Counted from the first letter of the stretch, positions 1 through 5,350 are shown. The stretch: 10,171 nt of DNA from Collinsella sp. (GCA_019419645.1 DXZN01000064.1:1-10171), one strand, 5' to 3'. Program-made: numbers and translations. The notes: a model not told the origin generated them from the sequence alone.

Positions 1-120
1 GTGGAGCATTGGCCTGGCTCCAAGACCATTATTATGCCCTGCAATGGACTGGATTCATACTATGCCGAGATGCACGGTCTTATTATCGGCTACGGCATGG
101 GCGTGGCTTCGGGCCGATAA
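1..120 (+). CDS. C-terminal end of an unrecognised protein (5' end outside window)
   Basis: Frame 1 is open from the first base to a TAA at 118-120 and gives 39 residues, ending in a glycine-rich tail MHGLIIGYGMGVASGR. Codon use looks like that of the neighbouring genes, and the stop is followed 20 bases later by a strong hairpin, so this is the true 3' end of a gene that begins upstream of the window. I do not recognise the family. The visible part has no catalytic motif I can name; the LIIGYGMGVA stretch is mildly hydrophobic and could be buried or membrane-adjacent. A similar 15-residue tail is encoded at 865-912 on the same strand. The gene converges on the DUF1836 regulator. Confidence 0.6.
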   Translation: MEHWPGSKTIIMPCNGLDSYYAEMHGLIIGYGMGVASGR

Positions 121-140
121 TGTCCAAATAAACAAACGTG

Positions 141-180
141 CGGGCGGGACAAAGTGTCTGATGGCTCTTTGTCCCGCCCG
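141..180. terminator. Bidirectional intrinsic terminator between convergent genes
   Basis: A perfect 14-bp inverted repeat (141-154 CGGGCGGGACAAAG, complement at 167-180) encloses a 12-base loop. It lies 20 bases after the stop of the plus-strand gene and 13 bases beyond the stop of the minus-strand regulator. On the minus strand the stem is followed by CACGTTTGTTTATTT, a fair T-rich tract. On the plus strand the following TCTTGT is weaker. It probably ends transcription from both sides. Confidence 0.8.
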
Positions 181-193
181 TCTTGTACCTCGG

Positions 194-805
194 TTAGCTA
201 TTAAACCCATTGAACTTTAGGTAGCTCATTAGATACGCCTTCGATACAAAAGACGATACCGCGCTGCGAACGAGCAGCGACTCGCGTGTGACCTGATGAG
301 CCGTATCGGGTACAGGAACCTGCTCAATTGAAAAAGCTGCGCGAATCGACGCCTCGAGCTGATCAATCACATAATCAAAGGCGGTCGGTGCATCGTAGCT
401 AAGGCGCTGAATGTTAAAGAGTGCCTGAACCGCAGCGATGGGCAGCACCTGCTTAAAGATACAAATGGCGATGAGACGCGCAATCTGCTCACGACCATAT
501 TGCTTTTTTACCGGAGCAGGTACCAGACCGATCTTCACGTAGTTGTTGATCATGGAGGGCGTAATAACGGGCTGGTCCAAACAAATCGAAAGCGGTTCCA
601 TCCACAGTTCGATGTACTCAATGACCTGATCACGGTAGAGCGTCACATTCGGCAACTGGTTATAGCGCGGCAAGCTGAGCGTATTGAGTTTGCGAACTAT
701 ATCAGACTGGATAAATGCATCAGGTAGCACCGTTGGCTGAATATCCTCTGGGCTAATGCTAGCCGACGTATCGGACATAGGAATGACATGTTTAACGTGA
801 TTCAT
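194..805 (-). CDS. DUF1836 domain protein, MerR-like putative transcriptional regulator
   Basis: A 203-residue protein whose middle (about residues 50-135) matches the DUF1836 pattern: LPNVTLYRDQVIEYI, then a helix-turn-helix-like section ITPSMINNYVKIGLVPAP, then KKQYGREQIARLIAICIFKQVLPI. That layout (SxMINNYxKxGLVPxPxKKxY) resembles the winged-helix DNA-binding module of MerR-type regulators. The N-terminal 45 residues and the C-terminal 60 are not recognised. Target genes and ligand are unknown. The start at 805 is chosen because GGAGG lies 6 bases upstream; the internal Met10 (MSDTSA) has no such site. It is a single-gene unit ending at the shared terminator, with a palindrome 32 bases upstream of its start codon that could be its own operator. 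Cytoplasmic; no signal or membrane segment is seen. Confidence 0.85.
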   Translation of the reverse strand: MNHVKHVIPMSDTSASISPEDIQPTVLPDAFIQSDIVRKLNTLSLPRYNQLPNVTLYRDQVIEYIELWMEPLSICLDQPVITPSMINNYVKIGLVPAPVKKQYGREQIARLIAICIFKQVLPIAAVQALFNIQRLSYDAPTAFDYVIDQLEASIRAAFSIEQVPVPDTAHQVTRESLLVRSAVSSFVSKAYLMSYLKFNGFNS

Positions 806-837
806 ATGGTGCCTCCGTTCGTTTTCAATATTGTATT

Positions 838-850
838 CTAGATTATCTAG
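838..850. promoter_or_regulatory. Perfect 13-bp palindrome, candidate operator of the DUF1836 gene
   Basis: CTAGAT-T-ATCTAG is a perfect dyad centred at 844, 32 bases upstream of the start codon. On the minus strand it overlaps GATAAT (847-842), a possible -10 with only a weak -35 (TTCATT, 16 bases away); a second -10-like TACAAT lies at 835-830. An autoregulatory site is plausible from the position and is not proven. Confidence 0.35.
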
Positions 851-864
851 TTTTGCATATCACA

Positions 865-912
865 ATGAACGGCATGATCGTCGGCTTTGGCTCGGGTCAA
901 GCCACAAGATAG
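865..912 (+). pseudogene. Possible decayed tail of a paralogue of the gene at 1-120
   Basis: Frame 1 encodes MNGMIVGFGSGQATR followed by TAG at 910-912, closely resembling the tail MHGLIIGYGMGVASGR and TAA of the gene ending at 120. Eight of 15 aligned residues are identical and several others conservative, allowing one gap. No ribosome binding site precedes the ATG, and the frame is blocked by a stop at 793-795, so it is not an intact gene. As at the first copy, a GC-rich hairpin follows the stop. The match is short and may be chance. Confidence 0.25.
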
Positions 913-934
913 CTGGCCCATTTTTTACACAACA

Positions 935-982
935 AAACGTCCCGCGGCAACGTTGTATCAAGCTCCTTGCCGCAGGACGTTT
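935..982 (-). terminator. Intrinsic terminator of trxB
   Basis: Inverted repeat 935-950 / 967-982 (core ACGTCCYGCGGCAA) with a 16-base loop, 39 bases past the trxB stop. The single mismatch becomes a G-U pair only in the minus-strand transcript, and there the stem is followed by TTTGTTGTGT. Both points assign it to minus-strand transcription. Confidence 0.7.
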
Positions 983-1021
983 AAGTAACATAACAACCTT
1001 ACATAAGATATATTATCGTAC

Positions 1022-1960
1022 TTATCCGCGTAGAAAAGCGTATGCGCTGGTAGCCGCTATGGCTCCGTCCGAAACGGCGGTCACAACTTGGCGTAACCGC
1101 TTGGAACGGATATCGCCGGCGGCAAATAAGCCAGGCGTGCGGGTGGCCATCGATTCGGCGGTCACAATACCGCCGTCGGGCGCCAGATCTACCAGATGCT
1201 CTACAAGCTCGGTATGGGGCTGCGTGCCAGCAAAGACAAAAATGCCAAACGAACCAGGATCAAAGGACTCGGAATAGGTTTCACCGGTGGCGTTGTCCTT
1301 AAATATGACAGTCGTGGGCATGGCCTCGCCCGATAGTTCCACAATACTAGTTTGGTACCTAACTGAAATATTATCTTTTGCGAGCACCTTTTGAACCACG
1401 CCATCGGGGGCACGGAACTGATCGCGGCGCAAGACGATGGTCACGCTGCTGGCGATTTCTGACAAGAACAGGGCTTCCTCGCAGGCAGCATTACCGCCAC
1501 CGATGACAAAAACCTGCTTGCCGCGAAAGAACATGCCATCGCACGTCGCGCAATACGAAACGCCACGACCGCGATACGTATCCTCGCCAACAAAACCAGC
1601 AGATCGCGGCGTGGCACCCATGCAAGCGATAACGCTCGAGGCCAGCGTATCGCCCATATCGTGATGCACCGTAAACAGCGCCGCATCCGCATCGTAATCG
1701 ATACCCGTAACCATGCTCCATGTAACCTGTGCTCCCAGGTCCTCTGCATGTTGCTGAAAACGCTCGCCGAGTTCGGCGCCACTCAAGAGCGGAATGCCCG
1801 GATAGTTCTCGACCTCATTGGTTGTGGCAATCTGTCCTCCCGACATACCTTGCTCAATCACGGTCGTCGTTAGGTTGGCGCGAGCCGCGTAAATGGCTGC
1901 AGCATAGCCCGCAGGCCCGCCGCCGATAATCGCAACATCGATCGGCTGATGAGTAGTCAT
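1022..1960 (-). CDS. trxB: Thioredoxin reductase (NADPH)
   Basis: A 312-residue cytoplasmic flavoenzyme that reduces thioredoxin with NADPH. Visible motifs in order: FAD-binding GGGPAG (residues 13-18), SGGQIATTNEVENYPG (40-55), redox-active CATC followed by DG (137-142), NADPH-binding GGGNAA (154-159), LRRDQFRA (177-184), and the C-terminal FAD motif AGDIRSKRLRQVVTAVSDG (281-299). The RR of LRRDQFRA normally contacts the 2'-phosphate of NADPH; the family's usual His is Leu here. Length matches the roughly 310-320 residues of bacterial TrxB. The start at 1960 has AGGAGG at 1973-1968 with a 7-base spacing. The frame remains open far upstream of this, but that extension overlaps the divergent gene and is not coding. 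No thioredoxin gene is adjacent. It is monocistronic, with its own terminator at 935-982. Confidence 0.95.
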   Translation of the reverse strand: MTTHQPIDVAIIGGGPAGYAAAIYAARANLTTTVIEQGMSGGQIATTNEVENYPGIPLLSGAELGERFQQHAEDLGAQVTWSMVTGIDYDADAALFTVHHDMGDTLASSVIACMGATPRSAGFVGEDTYRGRGVSYCATCDGMFFRGKQVFVIGGGNAACEEALFLSEIASSVTIVLRRDQFRAPDGVVQKVLAKDNISVRYQTSIVELSGEAMPTTVIFKDNATGETYSESFDPGSFGIFVFAGTQPHTELVEHLVDLAPDGGIVTAESMATRTPGLFAAGDIRSKRLRQVVTAVSDGAIAATSAYAFLRG

Positions 1961-2077
1961 GAAGAGACCTCCTGTCGAAAGATTGGCGTTCTTTGCGCTC
2001 ATACCCAAATTTATGCGAACGTGACACTCATGCACTACAATGATTCTCTGTGAAACAAAGATGAAGGGGAGATATCG
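1961..2077. promoter_or_regulatory. Divergent promoter region between trxB and the glycosyltransferase gene
   Basis: These 117 bases must hold the start signals for both genes. For the plus gene, TACAAT at 2036-2041 is a good -10 box, but no convincing -35 sits 16-18 bases upstream. For trxB, TTGTAG (2040-2035) with CATAAA (2015-2010) is the best pair, at a long 19-base spacing. AAGGGGAG (2064-2071) is the plus-strand ribosome binding site and AGGAGG (1973-1968) the one for trxB. No operator was recognised. Confidence 0.35.
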
Positions 2078-3379
2078 ATGGATCAGACGCAGACGAGCGA
2101 CGACGCTCCCCTGCTCACGCACAGCACTCCCCAATCGGAAAAACCCACGCTCTTGACTCAGCAAAAACCTCTCGTGACTATCGTGCACGCCTCGGTCGGA
2201 TCGGGCCACAAGGCCGCCGCAAATGCGATTGCGCAGGCATTCGACCTCATCCGCGGCACCAATGGCATCCCCGAGGATGTTGAGATTGAAGTGCTCGATA
2301 TCCTTGATTTTGGACGCATAAAATTCGACGGCAACAAAACGGCCGCCTCGTTTACCGGCGCCACGCGCCCAATTTATGACTTGACCTGGCGTTATACCCT
2401 TACCGGACACCTGCTTTGGGGCGGTGGTACGGCATGGTCGCGCATCATGTTCCCCGCATTTAACGAATACGTTCGAACTCGCAGGCCCATTGCCGTGGTA
2501 GCCACACATATCACGGCAGCCAACGTCGCCGTCGGCGCGCGCGTCATTACGGGCATCGACTATCCCGTCATTTGCGTACCGACCGATTACGAGGTCGAGG
2601 GTTGGTGGCCCCATAAGGACACCGACCTATTCTGCGTAGCAAACGAGTTTATGGCCGAAACACTCCGACCCCGTAAGGTTCCCGAGGCAAAGATCCGCAT
2701 TACGGGCATTCCCATTCGCACCGGGTTTGATACGGATTACAATCGCGAGGAAGAACTCGAGAAGTTCAATCTCCCCACAGACAAGCTCGTTGTGCTGGTG
2801 ATGGCCGGCGCCAGTTTGCCTCAACCGTACGTTCGCTTTCGTGCGGAGATGGACCGCACCCTCCCCTTCCTGCGCAGCTTCGAGGACATGCACTTTGTCT
2901 TTTTGCCGGGCAAGGATACCGAATATGCCACCCGTCTCAAAACGCTTTTCGATGCCATGAAACTCGAGAACGTCACGGTTCTTGACTACGTCGATGACAT
3001 GGCAGCGCTTATGCACGGCTGTGACCTGGCAATCCTCAAATCGGGCGGACTCACTGTTACCGAATGCCTGTGCGCACACCTGCCTATGATTCTGCTGGGC
3101 AAGTCATATGGCCAGGAAAAGGCCAACACCACCATGCTCACCGGCATGGGCGCCAGCATGCATGTCACGACCGCACGCGAGCTCATCGTGACACTGCGCC
3201 ATCTCCACGATCATCCCGAATCGCTCAAGGCTCTGCTCATCAACGGCGAAGTGCTGCGACGCCCACACGCAGCCGAGGATATCGCCATCGCAACCATGGA
3301 ACTTGCAGGCAAGCCCCAAAAGCGCAAGCGAGCCTTCTGCCGCTTCTACTGGGGCGGAAAACCTGCGCATATCCGCTAG
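2078..3379 (+). CDS. MGDG-synthase/UgtP-type glycolipid glycosyltransferase (GT28-like)
   Basis: A 433-residue protein with the two-domain GT-B layout of the MGDG synthase/MurG-related family. The N-terminal acceptor domain opens with VTIVHASVGSGHKAAANAI (about residues 33-51), matching the family's glycine-rich S-x-G-x-G-H loop, and contains VPTDYEVEGWWPHKDTDLF (168-186). The C-terminal donor-binding domain carries VLVMAGAS (239-246), DDMAALMHGCDLAILKSGGL (306-325), TVTECLCAHLPMIL (326-339) and GQEKANTTML (345-354), the usual nucleotide-sugar site. Such enzymes transfer glucose or galactose from a UDP-sugar to diacylglycerol at the inner face of the membrane, making membrane glycolipid or a lipoteichoic-acid anchor. 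The sugar and acceptor cannot be read from sequence. About 30 low-complexity residues precede the first strand, and the basic tail (KPQKRKRAFCRFYWGGK) could bind membrane. AAGGGGAG lies about 7 bases before the ATG. Confidence 0.85.
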   Translation: MDQTQTSDDAPLLTHSTPQSEKPTLLTQQKPLVTIVHASVGSGHKAAANAIAQAFDLIRGTNGIPEDVEIEVLDILDFGRIKFDGNKTAASFTGATRPIYDLTWRYTLTGHLLWGGGTAWSRIMFPAFNEYVRTRRPIAVVATHITAANVAVGARVITGIDYPVICVPTDYEVEGWWPHKDTDLFCVANEFMAETLRPRKVPEAKIRITGIPIRTGFDTDYNREEELEKFNLPTDKLVVLVMAGASLPQPYVRFRAEMDRTLPFLRSFEDMHFVFLPGKDTEYATRLKTLFDAMKLENVTVLDYVDDMAALMHGCDLAILKSGGLTVTECLCAHLPMILLGKSYGQEKANTTMLTGMGASMHVTTARELIVTLRHLHDHPESLKALLINGEVLRRPHAAEDIAIATMELAGKPQKRKRAFCRFYWGGKPAHIR

Positions 3380-3404
3380 CCGAAAGTTCGCTGCTCGGCG
3401 GGAG

Positions 3405-3440
3405 CCGCCCATATATCATTCCATGCTCAAACATTCTCGC
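3405..3440 (-). repeat. Half copy of the palindromic repeat family
   Basis: A 28-base block (3413-3440) is identical to 3476-3503 of the next repeat, and 27 of its 28 bases match the inverted copy at 3772-3799. Only the half carrying the GAGAATGTTTGAGCATGG segment (minus-strand reading) and its ATATATGGGCGG arm is present. The other half of the core and the pairing arm are missing, and GGGGCGCCCGC follows instead. It starts 25 bases after the glycosyltransferase stop codon. Confidence 0.75.
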
Positions 3441-3457
3441 GGGGCGCCCGCATCCCT

Positions 3458-3560
3458 CCCGCCCACCTCTCACACATATCATTCCATGCTCAAACATTCT
3501 CGCTTCGCTTCGCTCGCTGCGAAACTGCGCGTGGAACGATATGTGTGAGAGGTGGGCGGG
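3458..3560 (-). repeat. Long palindromic element, copy 1 (29-bp arms, 45-base core)
   Basis: The arms 3458-3486 and 3532-3560 are complementary over 29 bases with one exception, which is A-C in a plus-strand transcript but G-U in a minus-strand transcript. The outer arm sequence is CCCGCCCACCTCTCACAC and its complement. The core 3487-3531, read on the minus strand, begins CGCGCAGTTTCGCAGCGA and ends GAGAATGTTTGAGCA. It contains a small palindrome, TTCGC-A-GCGAA-like, and tandem GCGAA units giving 9 bases more than copy 2. No T-tract follows on either strand, so it is not a standard terminator, although it could still stall polymerase. Confidence 0.85.
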
Positions 3561-3600
3561 CGTCTACTCGCTTGAAAACAATAATCAATCTTTCTGATAT

Positions 3601-3639
3601 GCAGATGCGACAAAGGATCAATCCCCTTGCCGCATCTGC
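3601..3639. repeat. Separate 16-bp imperfect hairpin
   Basis: GCAGATGCG (3601-3609) pairs with CGCATCTGC (3631-3639), and the stem continues to 3616/3624 with two mismatches that become G-U pairs in a minus-strand transcript; the loop is 7 bases. It is unrelated in sequence to the palindromic elements on either side. No run of T follows directly on either strand, so a role in ending the dut or glycosyltransferase transcript is only possible. The remaining bases of 3561-3704 show nothing else I can name. Confidence 0.5.
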
Positions 3640-3704
3640 TAACTGCAATTAATTACTTTGGTTCACCTTTGCAGCTTCTAATATGAGGATCCGGCGCAGC
3701 TTGT

Positions 3705-3716
3705 AGTGCGTAAACG
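3705..3716 (+). repeat. Left direct repeat flanking palindromic copy 2
   Basis: AGTGCGTAAACG recurs at 3827-3838 as AGTACGTAAACG, in the same orientation with one difference. The pair brackets the palindrome 3719-3822 with gaps of 2 and 4 bases, as a target-site duplication would. Confidence 0.55.
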
Positions 3717-3718
3717 CA

Positions 3719-3822
3719 GCTGACCGGCCCGACCCGCCTATATATCGTCCCACGCGCAGTTTCGCAGCGAAGCGAGAATGTTTGAGCATGGGATGATATA
3801 TAGGCGGGTCGGGCCGGTCAGC
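3719..3822 (+). repeat. Long palindromic element, copy 2 (34-bp arms, 36-base core)
   Basis: The arms 3719-3752 and 3789-3822 pair over 34 bases, with a single G-T pair that is a G-U wobble in the plus-strand transcript. The core 3753-3788 is the inverse of copy 1: CGCGCAGTTTCGCAGCGAAG and onward to GTTTGAGCA, now on the plus strand. The proximal stem (ATATCGTCCCA / TGGGATGATAT) matches copy 1 except for a compensated C-G to T-A change. The outer arm GCTGACCGGCCCGACCCG has no similarity to copy 1. The element starts 17 bases beyond the dut stop codon on the minus strand. Confidence 0.88.
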
Positions 3823-3826
3823 GGAC

Positions 3827-3838
3827 AGTACGTAAACG
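3827..3838 (+). repeat. Right direct repeat flanking palindromic copy 2
   Basis: AGTACGTAAACG, 11 of 12 bases identical to 3705-3716. It ends one base from the dut stop codon (3840-3842), so an insertion here would have just missed the dut coding sequence. Confidence 0.55.
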
Positions 3839-3839
3839 A

Positions 3840-4283
3840 CTAGGATACGCCACTGGAGCCGAAGCCTCCGTTGCCTCGGTCGGTTTTGTCTAGTTCTTCT
3901 ACTTCTACGAGATTGACCGTGGGGACTTCCTGGATGACGAGTTGGGCGATGCGGTCGCCTTTGTTGATCTGGATATTGTTGATGGGGTCCAGGTTGATGA
4001 GGATGACCTTAAGTTCACCTCGATAGTGGGCGTCGATGAGACCGGGCGTGTTGACTATAGACAGGCCCTGCTTAATGGCTAGGCCGCTGCGGGGCTGGAC
4101 AAAGCCGGCGTAACCATCGGGCAGGGCGATGGCCAAGCCAGTGGAGACCAATCGGCGCTCAAAGGGCTTGAGGGTGCAGTCTTCGTTGGCGCGGAGGTCA
4201 AGACCGGCATCTGTAGGATGAGCGTATTTGGGAAGCTCGACCGAGGGATCGAGACGCTTAATGTTAACGGTAATGTTGGACAT
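3840..4283 (-). CDS. dut: Deoxyuridine 5'-triphosphate nucleotidohydrolase (dUTPase)
   Basis: A 147-residue trimeric-type dUTPase that hydrolyses dUTP to dUMP and pyrophosphate, keeping uracil out of DNA and feeding dTMP synthesis. All five family motifs are present in order: DAGLDLRA (residues 25-32), PRSGLAIK (64-71), GLIDAHYRGELKV (81-93, with the catalytic Asp84 and the uracil-contacting Tyr87), GDRIAQLVI (109-117) and the flexible C-terminal lid RGNGGFGSSG (136-145). Length is typical and nothing is missing. The start at 4283 lies 4 bases after the nrdR stop, and its ribosome binding site AAGGTGA overlaps the end of nrdR, so the two are translationally coupled in the LysM-nrdR-dut operon. 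Downstream there is no ordinary terminator, only the palindromic repeat 3719-3822. Confidence 0.97.
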   Translation of the reverse strand: MSNITVNIKRLDPSVELPKYAHPTDAGLDLRANEDCTLKPFERRLVSTGLAIALPDGYAGFVQPRSGLAIKQGLSIVNTPGLIDAHYRGELKVILINLDPINNIQINKGDRIAQLVIQEVPTVNLVEVEELDKTDRGNGGFGSSGVS

Positions 4284-4287
4284 GAAA

Positions 4288-4731
4288 TCACCTTAGCTTG
4301 TCGAGCTCTTGCAAAAACTCATCGACGTCTTTGAAATCGCGATAGACCGAGGCAAAGCGAATGTAGGCCACCTTGTCGATCTTGGCCAGGCGCTTGAGCA
4401 CCATATCGCCCAGTTCGTGGGACGTAACAGCCGTCAGCGTACGCGAACGTAACTCCACCTCGATATCATCGATAATCTCGTTGAGCTTTTTCGTGTCGAT
4501 ATCGCGCTTAATCGTGGCGCGCATCAGGCCGACCAGCAGCTTGTTGCGATCGAACCGCTGCTTTGACCCGTCGGATTTGATGACCTCGATGGGGTCTTCG
4601 CAGCGCTCGAACGTCGTAAAACGATAATTGCAAGAACAACACTCGCGGCGACGCTTGATAGTGTTGTTCGATTCCTGCATACGGGAATCGACAACGCGGG
4701 TATGTGCCTTGCCGCATTTGGGACAGCGCAT
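4288..4731 (-). CDS. nrdR: Transcriptional repressor NrdR
   Basis: A 147-residue ATP/dATP-sensing repressor of ribonucleotide reductase genes. The N-terminal zinc ribbon uses Cys3 and Cys6 (CPKC) with Cys31 and Cys34, followed by YRFTTFERCE; an extra Cys32 sits beside the ligand. The arginine run KRRRE (26-30) belongs to the DNA-binding face. Residues about 46-136 form the ATP-cone (PIEVIKSDGSKQRFDRNKL onward). Known NrdR proteins bind paired 16-bp NrdR boxes when loaded with dATP. No such boxes or nrd genes are visible here. The start at 4731 has AGGAGGAGG immediately upstream, but the start codon lies inside an inverted repeat (4727-4768). The gene sits between the LysM gene and dut, as in other actinobacterial lexA regions. 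Confidence 0.97.
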   Translation of the reverse strand: MRCPKCGKAHTRVVDSRMQESNNTIKRRRECCSCNYRFTTFERCEDPIEVIKSDGSKQRFDRNKLLVGLMRATIKRDIDTKKLNEIIDDIEVELRSRTLTAVTSHELGDMVLKRLAKIDKVAYIRFASVYRDFKDVDEFLQELDKLR

Positions 4732-4768
4732 GGTACCTCCTCCTAAACGATAACAAGGGTACCATGCG
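4727..4768 (-). promoter_or_regulatory. Inverted repeat enclosing the nrdR start codon
   Basis: CGCATGGTACC (4727-4737) and GGTACCATGCG (4758-4768) are perfect 11-bp complements around a 20-base loop. In the minus-strand mRNA the 3' arm contains the nrdR ATG (4731-4729), while most of the AGGAGGAGG ribosome binding site lies in the loop. It begins 14 bases after the LysM stop. No T-tract follows, so it is not a terminator. A translational switch or an RNA processing site is inferred. Confidence 0.6.
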
Positions 4769-4782
4769 ACCGAGCGGAAATC

Positions 4783-5232
4783 TTACGAACGAGCCGGAAC
4801 TTTCAGAACTGCACCAGCATCAAGAGAGCCGCGATCGAGGTGATTGACGCTACGAATCATGTCGGAAGTCTCCTGCGTGGAAAGGCCATCGATGGGATGC
4901 TCCTGGGCAAGCGACCACAGAGAATCGCCGGACTGCACACGAACCGTTTCGTAGGTGACGTTGGCTACGGAATCGGCATATGCTGCGTGACGAGCAGAAA
5001 AGACTGACGTGGCGAACACAAAGAACAGGGTGAACGCTACAGCAACAGCAACAATCGTCGAGGCCTTCAGGGCAACAGGAGCCGAAGCAGCGGCCGCACG
5101 CTGGGTGCGAACGGGTTTAGTGGCCACGGCCTGAAAATGGGAGCGTCCACCCTTCACGACCGTGAAGGCAGGCGAGGCGGGCGCCTCGAGCTTAAGAGCA
5201 AGGTTTCCCTGGACCATATCCGCTGCGTTCAT
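4783..5232 (-). CDS. LysM-domain membrane protein, probable SOS cell-division inhibitor (YneA/ChiZ/DivS-like)
   Basis: A 149-residue protein with a basic, alanine-rich cytoplasmic N-terminus (1-56), one membrane segment (about 57-79, STIVAVAVAFTLFFVFATSV) and an external LysM domain (about 94-146: YETVRVQSGDSLWSLAQEHP to GAVLKVPA). LysM domains bind peptidoglycan. Small LysM or membrane proteins encoded divergently from lexA delay division during DNA damage: YneA in Bacillus, ChiZ in Mycobacterium and DivS in Corynebacterium. Context, topology and size fit that role, but sequence similarity within the group is low and function is inferred. The promoter carries one SOS box between -35 and -10 and another at the expected start point, which strongly supports LexA control. 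The start at 5232 has AGGAG 6 bases upstream. It heads the LysM-nrdR-dut operon. Confidence 0.85.
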   Translation of the reverse strand: MNAADMVQGNLALKLEAPASPAFTVVKGGRSHFQAVATKPVRTQRAAAASAPVALKASTIVAVAVAFTLFFVFATSVFSARHAAYADSVANVTYETVRVQSGDSLWSLAQEHPIDGLSTQETSDMIRSVNHLDRGSLDAGAVLKVPARS

Positions 5233-5302
5233 TCTGTTCTCCTCTCGTTTGTTTTGACGAGAACTGTTTTATCAAGCCGCGGGGACAAAAAAGTCTAGCG
5301 CG

Positions 5303-5316
5303 GGAACGAGTGTTCG
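5303..5316. promoter_or_regulatory. SOS box 1 (LexA operator)
   Basis: GGAAC-GAGT-GTTCG matches the GAAC-N4-GTTC operator of Bacillus/actinobacterial LexA with both half-sites complete. It lies just downstream of the LysM-gene -10, at about its transcription start, and 80 bases upstream of the lexA ATG. Confidence 0.8.
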
Positions 5317-5322
5317 GTTATT

Positions 5323-5350
5323 ATTATCTTCGAACAGTTGTTCCTGTCAA
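5323..5350 (-). promoter_or_regulatory. Promoter of the LysM-nrdR-dut operon
   Basis: On the minus strand, TTGACA (5350-5345, a perfect -35) and GATAAT (5328-5323) are separated by 16 bases. Transcription should start near 5316, leaving a leader of about 84 bases before the LysM start. SOS box 2 fills the spacer exactly, so LexA binding would exclude RNA polymerase. Confidence 0.7.
5331..5344. promoter_or_regulatory. SOS box 2 (LexA operator)
   Basis: CGAAC-AGTT-GTTCC is a near-perfect dyad. It lies between the -35 and -10 boxes of the divergent LysM promoter and 52 bases upstream of the lexA ATG, so one bound LexA dimer could repress both directions. Confidence 0.85.

Noticed and set aside
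831..1277. A 148-codon plus-strand open frame
   Set aside because: It crosses the trxB terminator and the 3' part of trxB in antisense, with no motif or ribosome binding site.
1961..2614. Upstream in-frame extension of trxB giving a protein of about 530 residues
   Set aside because: It lies antisense to the well-supported glycosyltransferase gene, shows no domain, and a perfect AGGAGG marks the start at 1960.
3413..3503. Two identical 28-base direct repeats 63 bases apart, resembling a minimal CRISPR array
   Set aside because: The third copy is inverted, the repeats are parts of long palindromes, the intervening sequence is one of the palindrome arms, and no cas genes are present.
3064..3597. 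A 177-codon plus-strand open frame
   Set aside because: It overlaps the end of the glycosyltransferase in another frame and then runs through the palindromic repeats. The translation is low-complexity with no motif and no ribosome binding site.
3719..3822. Reading palindrome copy 2 as an ordinary intrinsic terminator of dut
   Set aside because: The stem is far longer than usual, no T-tract follows on the minus strand, and the shared core with copy 1 points to a repeat family. It may still slow polymerase.
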